From JAAFIP01 sp963775085 (lineage in GTDB: Bacteria; Pseudomonadota; Gammaproteobacteria; Burkholderiales; Burkholderiaceae_C): a DNA stretch of 64,000 nt. Made by a program: the position numbers and the translations under genes. Location: the NCBI GenBank assembly GCA_963775085.1, contig CAVZHO010000005.1:302008-366007 (forward strand). The letters run 5' to 3'. Each line of letters opens with the position of its first letter. Position 1 is the stretch's first letter. This document shows positions 52,613 through 63,426 of this stretch, piece after piece. Below the pieces are notes generated by a model. It made no database searches, had not been told where the DNA came from, and saw only the letters and a list, made by a program, of their open reading frames with translations.

Positions 52613-54723
52613 CCACGGCAGGCACCGCGCGGCCTATCGGCTGGATGAACCTGTGGCCTACCCGTCGAGGGGCACTCTGGGTGCTGCTGGTGGTCTTGGT
52701 ACTGGCTTTGTTGGCCACCTTGGTCTGGCTGGCCGGACGCTACGAGGCCAGCCAAGTGCAGTCGCGTCTGGAGCGCGATGCAGCCGATGCCAGCAGCGAT
52801 ATCCGCGCCGCGCTCACCCGTAACGTACAGAACCTGCAGGCCCTGCAATCGCAACAGCAAGCCAGCGTCTGGTCGCAGGAGGCCAGTACGGTGCTGCGCG
52901 AGCGCCGCGAGATGGTGCGCATTGAAAGGCGCGATGCCCAGCTCAACGTACTGGCTTCTGTCGACTCGCCCTACCAAAAGCCTTTGTTTGACCGCCTGGC
53001 CCGCAGTGCCACGCAAAGTGATATTCAGATCGTTTGCGGTGTGGCCAAACGCTTGAGCGGTGCGGCCTATTCCAGTAGCCATTTTCTGCCGCAATCGGAT
53101 GGTCTGGGCCTGGAGCTGATCGAGATGTGCATGCCCACCAATGCCGCCGGTACGGGTGGTGGCTACTTGGTGGCCACCTACGCGCTGGGTAGTGTGTTGT
53201 CCGAGCTGGTGGGCAAGCAACTGGCGCGCGGGCAGGAAATCTCGTTTACCGAGGCCGACGGCACGCGCCTGGCTATCCACGGTACCTCGCAGCGCAGCAG
53301 CCGGGTGTTTACCGCGCAGCAGTTGCTGGATTTGCCGGGCAACACCATGGTGCTGCGCATGGACAGTTGGCGTGGTGCGCCCGATTTGTTCCCCAACGTA
53401 CTTACTGCGCTAGTCACCTTCATGTCGGTCGCCTTGGTGAGCGTGCTGGTGCTGCTGGGCAAAGACATCAGCCGCCGCCTGCGCGCCGAGCGCGAGCTGG
53501 CTGAAGCATTGGCATTTCGCAAGGCGATGGAAGACTCACTGGTTACCGGTCTGCGCGCGCGCGACCTGCAAGGCAACATCACCTATGTCAACCCGGCGTT
53601 TTGCGAGATGACGGGTTTTACGGCAGCCCAGCTGATGGGTGCGACCGCACCCATGCCCTATTGGCCGCCTGAGCTGGCCGACGAATACCAGCAGCGCCAG
53701 GCGGTGAGAATGGCGGGCAATGGCCCTTCGCGCGAAGGCTATGAGTCAGTCTTTATGCGCAAAGACGGCACACGCTTTACGGTGCTGATCATTGAGGCCC
53801 CGCTCATCAACGTGCTGGGCGTGCAAACCGGCTGGATGAGCGCGATTTTGGACATCACCGACCAGCGCCGCATGGAAGAGCTCTCGCGCGCCAGCCTGGA
53901 GCGTCTGCAAGCCAGCGCGCGCCTGGCTACGGTGGGCGAGATGGCCTCGCTGCTCAGCCACGAGCTCAACCAACCCTTGGCCGCCATCTCCAGCTACGCC
54001 ACGGGCTCAATCAACATGCTACAGGCCAACGCCAGTTTGAGCCCGCAAGACGTAGAGCACGCCATGCGCCGCATTGGTGAGCAGGCGGAGCGGGCCGGCA
54101 AGGTGATCAAATCGGTGCACGACTTTGTGCGCCGACGCGACCAGGCGCGTGAGGCCGTAGCGCCCGCCGCCCTGTTTGATGCCGTCATGCCCTTGGTCAG
54201 CCTGCAAGCGCGCAAGCTGGGCGTGCGCGTGCAGTTGCAGTGCGCGCCCGGTTTGGCCGCTGTGCACTGTGACCGCACCATGGTCGAGCAGGTGCTGCTC
54301 AATTTGGCGCGCAATGCCATGCAGGCCATGGAAGGCACGCCCCTTCCCGAGCGGGTGCTGGAACTGCGAGCCAACGTCACCTCGCGCCTGAGTGCCCAGG
54401 CCGACAAAACCCCGGCCATGCGCTGGATTGAATTTACCGTAGCTGACCGAGGCGCAGGCATTGATGCCGCCACCGCCGCACACCTGTTTACGCCCTTCTT
54501 CACCACCAAACAAGAGGGCATGGGCCTGGGCCTGAGCATGTGCCGCACCGTGGTTGAACAGCATGGAGGTTTTCTCGCCTTTGAGCCGCGCAAACCGCGC
54601 GGCACGGTGTTTAAATTCACCCTGCCCACCACCCCGCCCGAGGTGGTGAACGACGTTGCACGTCCAGAAGAAGAATCAGCAGACTTGGAAGCCACCACTT
54701 CTGCATTACCATTGCCACTCTGA
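52609..54723 (+). CDS. PAS-domain membrane sensor histidine kinase
   Basis: 704 residues. Two membrane helices (about 22-44 and 263-283) enclose a periplasmic sensor domain with predicted helical start. A cytoplasmic PAS domain follows (about 300-420: GLRARDLQGNITYVNPAFCE). The HisKA box is ATVGEMASLLSHELNQPLAA (phospho-His in SHELNQP) and the ATPase has N box NLARNAMQAME, G1 ADRGAGID and G2 GMGLGLSMC. The architecture and HELNQPLAAI box match DctB/FixL-type kinases. Its partner regulator is next, 11 bp downstream. The signal is unknown. Confidence 0.9.
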   Translation: MTTAGTARPIGWMNLWPTRRGALWVLLVVLVLALLATLVWLAGRYEASQVQSRLERDAADASSDIRAALTRNVQNLQALQSQQQASVWSQEASTVLRERREMVRIERRDAQLNVLASVDSPYQKPLFDRLARSATQSDIQIVCGVAKRLSGAAYSSSHFLPQSDGLGLELIEMCMPTNAAGTGGGYLVATYALGSVLSELVGKQLARGQEISFTEADGTRLAIHGTSQRSSRVFTAQQLLDLPGNTMVLRMDSWRGAPDLFPNVLTALVTFMSVALVSVLVLLGKDISRRLRAERELAEALAFRKAMEDSLVTGLRARDLQGNITYVNPAFCEMTGFTAAQLMGATAPMPYWPPELADEYQQRQAVRMAGNGPSREGYESVFMRKDGTRFTVLIIEAPLINVLGVQTGWMSAILDITDQRRMEELSRASLERLQASARLATVGEMASLLSHELNQPLAAISSYATGSINMLQANASLSPQDVEHAMRRIGEQAERAGKVIKSVHDFVRRRDQAREAVAPAALFDAVMPLVSLQARKLGVRVQLQCAPGLAAVHCDRTMVEQVLLNLARNAMQAMEGTPLPERVLELRANVTSRLSAQADKTPAMRWIEFTVADRGAGIDAATAAHLFTPFFTTKQEGMGLGLSMCRTVVEQHGGFLAFEPRKPRGTVFKFTLPTTPPEVVNDVARPEEESADLEATTSALPLPL

Positions 54724-54734
54724 CGGAGCACCCC

Positions 54735-55361
54735 ATGCAACCCACCCAAGATGCCACCGTATACATCGTAGACGACGACGCTGGCGTGCGCGATGCACTG
54801 GCCTGGCTACTGCGCTCGCGCCGCCTGCCGCACGAGCTGTTTGACAGCGCCGAGGCCTTCCTGGCGCATGTCACCGGCAGCTTCACCCCACGCCAAGCCA
54901 GTTGCCTGCTGCTGGACGTGCGCATGCCCGGCATGAGTGGCCTGGCGCTGTTTGAGCAACTGCTGACCAAGCCCTGGGCCAGCGCCCTGCCCGTGATCTT
55001 CCTCACCGGCCATGCCGACGTGCCCACCGCAGTGGATGCCGTTAAGCGCGGAGCCTTTGATTTTTGCGAAAAACCGTTTTCTGATAACGCACTGGTAGAC
55101 CGCATCGAGCAAGCCTTAGCGGTAAGCGCAGGCATCGTGCAAAGCGCCAAAGCCAGCAACAGCCTGCGCAAGCGCTGGGATGACCTGACCGAACGCGAAC
55201 GCGACGTGATGCGCCTGGTGACCGAAGGCCTGCCCAACAAACTCATCGCCGACCAACTGGCCATCAGCGTGCGCACGGTAGAGGTGCACCGTGCCCGGGT
55301 GTTTGACAAAATGGGCGTGAAGTCGGCCGTTGAGTTAGCCAATTTGCTACGTAATTCGTAG
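54735..55361 (+). CDS. FixJ/NarL-family response regulator
   Basis: 208 residues. Receiver domain with acidic pocket YIVDDDAGVRD, phospho-acceptor Asp in LLLDVRMPGMSG, switch Thr in FLTGHAD and Lys in FCEKPF. C-terminal LuxR-type HTH: LTERERDVMRLVTEGLPNKL and VRTVEVHRARVFDKMGVKSA. It is cognate to the preceding kinase by spacing and type. The final 24 codons and the stop are duplicated, at about 88% identity by eye, at 56289-56361 downstream. Confidence 0.92.
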   Translation: MQPTQDATVYIVDDDAGVRDALAWLLRSRRLPHELFDSAEAFLAHVTGSFTPRQASCLLLDVRMPGMSGLALFEQLLTKPWASALPVIFLTGHADVPTAVDAVKRGAFDFCEKPFSDNALVDRIEQALAVSAGIVQSAKASNSLRKRWDDLTERERDVMRLVTEGLPNKLIADQLAISVRTVEVHRARVFDKMGVKSAVELANLLRNS

Positions 55362-55459
55362 TTACTTACGCTATATTTTATTGGGCTGTGGCCTGATTTA
55401 TAGACTGAAACGGGTTGGCGGGCAGCATTTTTAGAGTTTGAATATCCAGCGGAGTGCGC

Positions 55460-55867
55460 ATGCAAGTTGCAATTTCCATTAGCGATGAAGTCGAGGTAGA
55501 TGAAGTCGTCAGTCTCTACAAGGCCAACGAATGGTCTTCAGCGGACAAGCCCAAAGAACTGCTTGCCGCCCTGCGGGGGTCTCACACCCTTGTCACCGCT
55601 CGTGTGTCTACAAGACTGGTCGGTATTGGCAATGCCATTTCTGACGGGCATCTGGTGGTTTATTTCCCTCACATGCTCGTGCATCCAGAATTCCAGGGCC
55701 GTGGTATGGGGCGTTCCATGATGAGGGCCATGCTGGATAGATACTCGGGCTTTCACCAGAAGATGCTTACCGCAGATGGAAAGGCCATCGAGTTCTATAA
55801 GTCTCTGGGTTTCGTTCGCGCTGGCAATACGGAACCCATGTGGGTGTATGCCGGAAATGAGCACTGA
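55460..55867 (+). CDS. GNAT-family N-acetyltransferase
   Basis: 135 residues from ATG 55460, which has GGAG five bases upstream. The acetyl-CoA-binding motif A is LVHPEFQGRGMGRSMMRAML and the C-terminal GKAIEFYKSLGFVRAG is typical of GNATs. The substrate is unknown. The gene and the YciI gene after it sit between two copies of the response-regulator tail, so they look like an inserted pair. Confidence 0.85.
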   Translation: MQVAISISDEVEVDEVVSLYKANEWSSADKPKELLAALRGSHTLVTARVSTRLVGIGNAISDGHLVVYFPHMLVHPEFQGRGMGRSMMRAMLDRYSGFHQKMLTADGKAIEFYKSLGFVRAGNTEPMWVYAGNEH

Positions 55868-55972
55868 GTACTTGGGCGCACTAGTGTCAGCCCGTCAATC
55901 AACAGAACTTGCCCCGTCAAGCCAGGTCACAGCCCTCAACCAAAACGACAGCCGTAACCAAAGGAGAATCCC

Positions 55973-56266
55973 ATGCGCTTGGTAGCAATTTTTCAAGACA
56001 CACAGGACATGATGGCAGTACGCCAAGAGCGTGAGGCGCAGCATATTGACTACCTTCGCAAGCACGACAACGAAATACTCATTGGTGGTGGACTGCGGGA
56101 TGAGCCGGGCGGCGCATTCGTTGGAGGCATGTGGGTGCTAGAAGTAGTGTCCAGAGCGCGCGCAGTCGCCTTGATTGAGAACGATCCATACTATGTACCA
56201 GCCTGCCGCAGCTACCAACTGCTTGTTTGGGGTAAGGCGCTACCTGAAAAGACTGTCGTTTTGTGA
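55973..56266 (+). CDS. YciI-like protein
   Basis: 97 residues, start ATG 55973 behind AAGGAGAATCCC. The ferredoxin-like YciI fold shows RQEREAQHIDYLRKHDNEIL (the conserved His), IGGGLRDEPGGAFVGGMWVL and ALIENDPYYVPAC. Family members are small stress- or metabolism-related proteins, some with dehydrochlorinase-like activity. It follows the GNAT gene by about 105 bp on the same strand. Confidence 0.82.
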   Translation: MRLVAIFQDTQDMMAVRQEREAQHIDYLRKHDNEILIGGGLRDEPGGAFVGGMWVLEVVSRARAVALIENDPYYVPACRSYQLLVWGKALPEKTVVL

Positions 56267-56288
56267 TTTAGTCTGCTACTGAGGAGTC

Positions 56289-56395
56289 CGCCGCGCCCGC
56301 GTGTTCGACAAAATGGGCGTGAAGTCAGCCGTTGAGTTCGCCAAATTGCTACGTAATTCGTAGCTGCTTACACTATATTTTATTGGGCTACAGCC
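56289..56395 (+). pseudogene. Duplicated tail of the FixJ-like response regulator gene
   Basis: This stretch matches 55288-55398 at roughly nine bases in ten. It encodes the last 24 residues of the regulator (RARVFDKMGVKSAVE, FAKLLRNS), its stop TAG at 56361-56363 and the following short dispersed repeat with TATATTTTATTGGGCT. It has no upstream domain, so it is a fragment. Confidence 0.88.
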
Positions 56396-56447
56396 GGAAT
56401 TTGCTCCAAACCATTGCCTGACATGACCTACGCTGGATGCGCCTTTG

Positions 56448-56548
56448 TTTTGTACTGGAGCAGGCCGACGGCGTACTCAGCTCCGCGGCTGTCCCCCGTG
56501 GCGGCTTATGGCCGCCTCCTCCTCCTTTATGCCGCTGCGCTGAGTACA
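56448..56548 (+). repeat. Nested palindromic intergenic repeat, copy B
   Basis: Outer arms GTACTCAGC (56473-56481) and GCTGAGTAC (56539-56547), inner hairpin GGCGGC-TTATG-GCCGCC (about 56501-56517). It matches copy A in reverse complement over about 100 bp. Confidence 0.8.
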
Positions 56549-56620
56549 CCGCCGACCTGCTCTTGCGAAATATTGGGCGAGCCACCGCTGCGCACCAACT
56601 AATCCAGTACGCAGCCCTGG

Positions 56621-56684
56621 CACTTGGTGGGGACGGCGTAGCGGCATAAAGGAGGAGCCCGAAGGGCGGGGGACAGCCGCGTAG
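56621..56684 (+). repeat. Palindromic repeat copy C, left part (split by the IS)
   Basis: Begins CACTTGGTGGGGACGGC (56621-56637) and contains GCGGCATAAAGGAGGAGC and GGGGGACAGCCGCG, as in copies A and B. It ends at the IS border with CCGCGTAG. Its other arm is at 58196-58219. Confidence 0.78.
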
Positions 56685-58195
56685 CCAATACTGTTCTATT
56701 AGAGCAATCTGTGTCAGAATACAGACTCCATACAAGGAGTCACAGCGTGGCAAGAACCAAGGCAACCTTAGGCGATGGGATTCGACTGACCGACTATCTG
56801 GGCGCCAGCCTCCTGGCGCGCGTCTACCCGCTGGAGCTGGTCCAATCCGTGCTCCAAGAACACGGGGTACAAAGCCAGCGCGTGCGCTCCTTTCCTGCCC
56901 AGGTGACCACCTACTACTGCATGGCGCTGGCGCTGTACCCGCAAGCGGCCTACGAAGCCGTCTATGCCGCCCTTGCCCAAGGCCTGGCCAGCGTGCATGG
57001 CGGCATTGCCCCCCGCACGGTCGTCAAATCCGCCATCAGCACCGCACGCACCCGCCTGGGCAGTGCGCCCCTCAAGACGCTGCATGCACGCGCCTGCCAA
57101 CCCCTGGCCAGCCCCAAAGCCCAGCCGCACGCCTTCTACGGCGGACTGCGCTTGGTCGCCCTCGATGGCAGCGTCTTTGACATCCCCGACGAGGCGGCCA
57201 ATGCACAGCACTTTGGCCGCCACAATACCTCGGGTCGCCTGGCCGCCTACCCGCAGGCGCGCTGCGTGCTGCTGGCCGAATGCGCCACCCACGCCATCAT
57301 CGATGCCCAGCTAGGCTCCAGCAGCCAAAGCGAGAACGCCTTGGCCCAACCCCTCTTGCAGCGGCTGCAACCGGACATGCTGTGCTTGGCTGATAGGGGC
57401 TTTTGCGGCTACGCCAACTGGCTCCAAGCCAGTGCCAGCGCAGCCCAGTTGCTGTGGCGCTGCAAGACCGATTGGCAACTGCCCATAGACCAGGTGCTGG
57501 GTGATGGCTCCTACCTCACCACCCTGTATCCCAACCAGAAGTCGCGCCGAGTCGGCATGGGCGCGCTGCAGGTGCGCGTGATTGAGTACGACTTGCCCCA
57601 ACAAAATAGTGCGCAAGAGCGCTATCGCTTGCTCACCACCTTACTGGATCCAACGACGGCCCCAGCCCTGGAGCTGGCCGCGTTGTACAGCCAGCGCTGG
57701 GAGATTGAAAGCGTCTTGGATGAGCTCAAAACGCATACCCTGGAGCGCAGGCGAACCCTTAGAAGCAAAACGCCCCAGGGCATTGAACAAGAGTTCTATG
57801 GCTGGTTGCTGATGCACTACGCGACCTGTTGGCTGATGCACCAGGCGGCCAGTGCGCACCGATTAAGTCAACGACAGTTATCGTTTACCGGGACGCTCCA
57901 ATTAGTGCGCAGACACCAGCCCCACTCAGGGGCCTTTCCCCCCTGACCGGCCCCGATGCCGCAGGCGCTGGTTCAGATTGCTGCTGCAAGAGGTCTCTAA
58001 GCTCAAATGCGTGAGCAGCCGGGGCTTGCACAGGCCACGCATGGTCAAACACAAGCGTAGCGCCTACGCCAGTAGCCTGACCCGCGTGCGCACCAGCGAG
58101 TCTATTTGTGCAACGCCACGGATATTGCAGCCCAAGCCTCTTAGCAAATGGGGGAGGGAGAAATTATCAATTTCTAGTTAATAGAACAGTATTGG
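56685..58195 (+). mobile_element. IS4-family insertion sequence, 1511 bp
   Basis: Perfect 17-bp terminal inverted repeats, CCAATACTGTTCTATTA (56685-56701) and TAATAGAACAGTATTGG (58179-58195), flanked on both sides by an 8-bp direct repeat CCGCGTAG (56677-56684 and 58196-58203), the target-site duplication. It carries one transposase gene on the plus strand. The flanks join to restore an uninterrupted palindromic repeat, which shows the exact insertion point. Perfect ends suggest a fairly recent event. Confidence 0.9.
56747..57946 (+). CDS. IS4-family DDE transposase, possibly frameshifted at its C-terminus
   Basis: 399 residues from a GTG at 56747 with AAGGAG 8 bp upstream; a GTG at 56711 is an upstream alternative. 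DDE features: LVALDGSVFDIPDEA (first Asp), LCLADRGFCGYANW (second Asp) and the IS4 YREK signature YSQRWEIESVLDELK (Glu). The frame stops at TGA 57944 right after CCCCCC. The plus-one frame stays open from there to a TAA near 58180 and reads RRRWFRLLLQEVSKLK, then RGLHRPRMVKHKRSAYA, a plausible transposase tail. Either a frameshift has truncated the protein or the ribosome shifts at CCC-TGA. Confidence 0.85.
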   Translation: MARTKATLGDGIRLTDYLGASLLARVYPLELVQSVLQEHGVQSQRVRSFPAQVTTYYCMALALYPQAAYEAVYAALAQGLASVHGGIAPRTVVKSAISTARTRLGSAPLKTLHARACQPLASPKAQPHAFYGGLRLVALDGSVFDIPDEAANAQHFGRHNTSGRLAAYPQARCVLLAECATHAIIDAQLGSSSQSENALAQPLLQRLQPDMLCLADRGFCGYANWLQASASAAQLLWRCKTDWQLPIDQVLGDGSYLTTLYPNQKSRRVGMGALQVRVIEYDLPQQNSAQERYRLLTTLLDPTTAPALELAALYSQRWEIESVLDELKTHTLERRRTLRSKTPQGIEQEFYGWLLMHYATCWLMHQAASAHRLSQRQLSFTGTLQLVRRHQPHSGAFPP

Positions 58196-58219
58196 CCGCG
58201 TAGCCGTCCACGCCAAGTG
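58196..58219 (+). repeat. Palindromic repeat copy C, right part
   Basis: CCGCGTAG then CCGTCCACGCCAAGTG; the arm GCCGTCCACGCCAAGTG (58203-58219) is complementary in 15 of 17 positions to the left arm at 56621-56637, across the IS. Confidence 0.75.
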
Positions 58220-58272
58220 ACGGGGCGAGCACAGCGCTGGCATCAGGCGTGCACAGGCTTGCAGCAAGCTTC

Positions 58273-59951
<1,679 letters not shown>

Positions 59952-60014
59952 AAGGATCTCCTGTTAAGAATGAATGAAAAAGATAATGGATTGAATACTA
60001 CGAAGCACTAGAGT

Positions 60015-62078
60015 TTAACGGCGTTGCAAGGCCGCTTGCACGGTGGCTGCTACGTTTTCAGGTGTAAAACCAAAATGCTGGAACAGCGCGGGCGCGGGGG
60101 CCGACTCGCCGTAGCTGTCGATACCCACCACCGCCGCTACACCGTACTTCCACCAACCGTCGGTTGCGCCCATTTCTATCGCGATGCGCGGGATGCCTGC
60201 GGGCAGCACGGCTTTTTTGTAAGCAGTGGTTTGTTTGTCAAAGGTGGTGGTGCTGGGCATGGACACCACACGCACCGCAATTTTCTGGGTCGCCAGCAGC
60301 TCTTGCGCTCTCAGCGCCAACTGCACCTCCGAGCCGGTAGCGATGATGATGGCTTGCGGCTTTTTGTTGATGCCCACCTCTTGTGGCTCGGCCAGCACGT
60401 AGGCACCCTTGCTGATGTTGTCCAGCCCCGATGCGTCGGGGGCAGCATGCGAGTCGGCCTTGGGAGCGTACGGCAGGTTTTGGCGCGAGAGCAGCAATGC
60501 AGTCGGCTTATTCTTGTTCTGCAAAGCCACCGCCCAGGCCACTGCCGTCTCTGCCGTATCGCAGGGGCGCCACACGTCCAGGTTCGGGATCAGGCGCAGG
60601 CGGCCGGCATGCTCGATCGACTGGTGCGTCGGCCCGTCTTCGCCAAGGCCAATGCTGTCGTGGGTAAACACATGCACCACACGCTTTTTCATCAGTGCGG
60701 CCATGCGGATGGCGTTGCGGCTGTAGTCGCTAAAGGTGAGGAAGGTGCCGCCGTAGGGGATAAAGCCGCCGTGCAGGGTAATACCGTTCATGATGGCGGC
60801 CATACCAAATTCGCGCACGCCATAGTTGATGTGGCGGCCCAGTTTGCCCTCGGCATCGCGCTTCACATCACCGGCCAGGTCGATACGCATGGGCGGGGTG
60901 GACTTGGTGTTGGTCAGGTTCGAGCCGGTCAGGTCGGCGCTGCCGCCCAGCAGCTCGGGCAGGGCAGCGGTGAAGGCTTCCAGCGCGATTTGCGATGCCT
61001 TGCGGCTGGCGACCGTCTCGGCCTTGGCGTTGGCGGCCAGCACGGTATCGACCACGGTTTGCGCAAAATTCTTTGGCAGGTCGCCCGCCATACGGCGCAA
61101 AAATTCGTTGGCCAGCGCGGGGTAGGCCTGGCGGTAGCCGGCAAAGCGGGTGTCCCAGCTCAGCTCGGCCTGCGTGCCCTTGGCCAACGCGTTCCAGTCG
61201 CTGTAGACCGCTTTGGGGATGTCAAACGGCGCATGGGCCCAGCCCAATGCGGCGCGGGTGAGGGCGATCTCCTCGGCACCCAGGGGCTCGCCGTGCGCCT
61301 TGGCGGTGTTGGCGCGGTTCGGGCTGCCCTTGCCGATGCTGGTTTTGCAGATGATGAGGGTGGGCTTGTCGGCCGAATTTTTAGCGTCGGCAATGGCGCG
61401 GTCTACCGCGTCCACGTTGTGGCCGTCAATCTGGTCGATCACGTTCCAACCATAGGCCTTGAAGCGCTGGGCGGTGTTGTCGATGAACCAGGGGGCCACC
61501 TGGCCGTCGATGCTGATGCCGTTGTCGTCGTACAGGGCAATCAGCTTGTTCAGCTTCCAGGCACCGGCCAGTGCGCAGGCCTCGTGGCTGATGCCTTCCA
61601 TCAGGCAGCCGTCGCCCATGAAGACATAGGTGTGGTGGCCGACGATGGCGTGGCCGGGCTGGTTGAATTCAGCGGCCAACAGCTTCTCGGCCAGCGCCAT
61701 GCCGACCGCGTTGGTCAGGCCCTGGCCCAGTGGGCCGGTGGTGGTCTCTACGCCCGGGGTGACATCCACCTCGGGGTGGCCGGCGGTTTTGCTGTGCAGC
61801 TGGCGGAAGTTCTTCAGCTCAGCGATGGGCAGCTCGTAGCCGGTGAGGTGCAGCAAAGCATAAATCAGCATGGAGCCGTGGCCGTTGCTCAGCACAAAGC
61901 GGTCACGATCCATCCAATGCGGGTTGGCCGGGCTGTGCTTTAAATGGCGGCCCCACAGGGCAACAGCCATGTCGGCCATGCCCATCGGTGCGCCAGGGTG
62001 GCCGGAATTGGCGGCTTGCACGGCGTCCATAGCGAGTGCGCGGATGGCGTTGGCCATATCTTGGGTGTTTTGTGTCAT
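60015..62078 (-). CDS. tkt: Transketolase
   Basis: 687 residues from ATG 62078 ([20 protein letters not shown]); the longer frame has no coding character. Thiamine diphosphate motif [20 protein letters not shown] to DDNGISIDG, substrate residues in [12 protein letters not shown] and the C-terminal [17 protein letters not shown]. Transfers two-carbon units in the pentose phosphate pathway. Divergent from speD, 135 bp apart. Confidence 0.97.
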   Translation of the reverse strand: MTQNTQDMANAIRALAMDAVQAANSGHPGAPMGMADMAVALWGRHLKHSPANPHWMDRDRFVLSNGHGSMLIYALLHLTGYELPIAELKNFRQLHSKTAGHPEVDVTPGVETTTGPLGQGLTNAVGMALAEKLLAAEFNQPGHAIVGHHTYVFMGDGCLMEGISHEACALAGAWKLNKLIALYDDNGISIDGQVAPWFIDNTAQRFKAYGWNVIDQIDGHNVDAVDRAIADAKNSADKPTLIICKTSIGKGSPNRANTAKAHGEPLGAEEIALTRAALGWAHAPFDIPKAVYSDWNALAKGTQAELSWDTRFAGYRQAYPALANEFLRRMAGDLPKNFAQTVVDTVLAANAKAETVASRKASQIALEAFTAALPELLGGSADLTGSNLTNTKSTPPMRIDLAGDVKRDAEGKLGRHINYGVREFGMAAIMNGITLHGGFIPYGGTFLTFSDYSRNAIRMAALMKKRVVHVFTHDSIGLGEDGPTHQSIEHAGRLRLIPNLDVWRPCDTAETAVAWAVALQNKNKPTALLLSRQNLPYAPKADSHAAPDASGLDNISKGAYVLAEPQEVGINKKPQAIIIATGSEVQLALRAQELLATQKIAVRVVSMPSTTTFDKQTTAYKKAVLPAGIPRIAIEMGATDGWWKYGVAAVVGIDSYGESAPAPALFQHFGFTPENVAATVQAALQRR

Positions 62079-62213
62079 GTGGGGTTGCCGAAACGGGTGA
62101 GGCCTGGGTGCGAAGTAGGGGAAACCGCCGATTTTACCGGGCTGGCCGCGCCCGCCCGCAGACAGGCGCTGCCCCTTTCGTGGTAGGGGCCGCGCATCCC
62201 TTACAGTTGCACC

Positions 62214-62591
62214 ATGCAAGGCCTTCACCTTACCGCCGATTTAACCCTTTGCCAGTGCGATGCCGACTGGCTGACCGATGCCGCGCGCCTGGGCAGTGCC
62301 TGCCTGCAGGCGGTGCAGGCCGCTGGCCTGCAAGGCGTGGCCCAACTTTTCCACACATTTCCCGCCACAGTCCACGGCCCAGGGGGAGTTACAGCTACGG
62401 TTTTACTAGCAGAGTCGCACCTGTGCGTGCACACCTGGCCCGAGCAGCGCGGCGTAACGTTGGACGTGTATGTGTGCAATTTTGGCGGCGACCACAGCGC
62501 CAAGGCCCATGCGCTGCTGGACGCGTTGCTGGCCCTGTTTCAACCCCAGAGCGCGGTGCGCAACGCCCTGCACCGAGGACAGCACACATGA
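62214..62591 (+). CDS. speD: S-adenosylmethionine decarboxylase proenzyme (class 1B)
   Basis: 125 residues. The self-cleavage site and active-site residues lie in [17 protein letters not shown], where the Ser of ES becomes the pyruvoyl group, with the catalytic His in HTWPE and Cys in [10 protein letters not shown]. The usual ESHISIHTWPE is changed at the position after Leu/Ile to Cys. It provides decarboxylated AdoMet for spermidine. No speE is adjacent. It overlaps murU by 4 bp (ATGA). Confidence 0.88.
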   Translation: MQGLHLTADLTLCQCDADWLTDAARLGSACLQAVQAAGLQGVAQLFHTFPATVHGPGGVTATVLLAESHLCVHTWPEQRGVTLDVYVCNFGGDHSAKAHALLDALLALFQPQSAVRNALHRGQHT

Positions 62592-63382
62592 AAGCCCAAG
62601 CCATCATCCTGGCCGCAGGCCGTGGCGAGCGCATGCGCCCGCTGACCGACACCTGCCCCAAACCCTTGCTGACCGTACGCGGCCAGCCGCTGATGCAGTG
62701 GCCCATGCAGGCCCTGGCCGCAAACGGCTTTCATCGCCAGCTGGTCAACACCGCCTGGCTGGGGGCGCTGATAGAGCAGCATTTTACCCATCAAATAGCC
62801 TCAGAGTCCTTGTCATATGGACATAATCAGCTATTAAATAGTGAGCAACTGCATCTCACCTATTCGCACGAAGGCATAGACTTTGGCTACGCGCTGGAGA
62901 CCGCAGGCGGCATTTGCCGCGCCCTGCCGCACTTGGCGCAGGTGTTTTGGGTATTGGCGGGCGATGTATTTGCGCCCCGCTTTGCCTACACACGCGCCGT
63001 GTACGACCAATTTGCCCAGTCGGACAAACTGGCCCATCTCTGGCTGGTGCCCAACCCGCCGCACAACCCGCGCGGCGACTTTGGCCTCAGCTCCGAGGGC
63101 CTGGCGCTCAATCTGCCCAAAGGCGCAGGCCACGTCCTGTACACCTACAGCACCATCGGCCTGTACAAACACGCCCTGTTCGCCCCGCCCATGTGCGAGG
63201 TGCCTGCGGGCAACCCGCAGGGCATCCAAGCCGCCCTGGCCCCGCTGCTGCGCGCCGCCATGGATGCGGGGCGGGTGAGTGCGAAGCTATTTATGGGGGA
63301 ATGGACGGATGTGGGTACGCCTGAGCGGCTGGCAGAAATCAACGCCGTGCCCGATAATTTCACACAACGGCAAGCGCGCTAA
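62588..63382 (+). CDS. murU: N-acetylmuramate alpha-1-phosphate uridylyltransferase, with insertion
   Basis: 264 residues from ATG 62588. Nucleotidyltransferase signature AIILAAGRGERMRPLTDTCP with KPLLTVRGQPLMQW, metal-binding WVLAGDVFAPRF and the late FMGEWTDVGTPERLAEI. MurU recycles cell-wall MurNAc-1-P to UDP-MurNAc; other sugar-1-P substrates are possible. Residues about 68-87 (HQIASESLSYGHNQLLNSEQ) are the translation of a dispersed repeat copy and interrupt the usual short loop before LTYSHEGIDFGYALETAGGI. Confidence 0.87.
   Translation: MKAQAIILAAGRGERMRPLTDTCPKPLLTVRGQPLMQWPMQALAANGFHRQLVNTAWLGALIEQHFTHQIASESLSYGHNQLLNSEQLHLTYSHEGIDFGYALETAGGICRALPHLAQVFWVLAGDVFAPRFAYTRAVYDQFAQSDKLAHLWLVPNPPHNPRGDFGLSSEGLALNLPKGAGHVLYTYSTIGLYKHALFAPPMCEVPAGNPQGIQAALAPLLRAAMDAGRVSAKLFMGEWTDVGTPERLAEINAVPDNFTQRQAR
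62789..62844 (-). repeat. Short dispersed repeat inside murU
   Basis: On the reverse strand: TTTAATAGCTGATTATGTCC, then ATATGACAAGGACTCTGAGG and CTATTTGATGGG, matching the element including its TTTGATGGG end. The host frame stays open. Confidence 0.7.
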
Positions 63383-63426
63383 AGTCTGTCTCGATCTATT
63401 GCGCACAGCCCAAGGACCTCGAACCC

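Noticed and set aside
60024..61943. 639-codon plus-strand open frame opposite tkt
   Set aside because: Antisense shadow of transketolase; no protein features and the tkt motifs are complete on the other strand.
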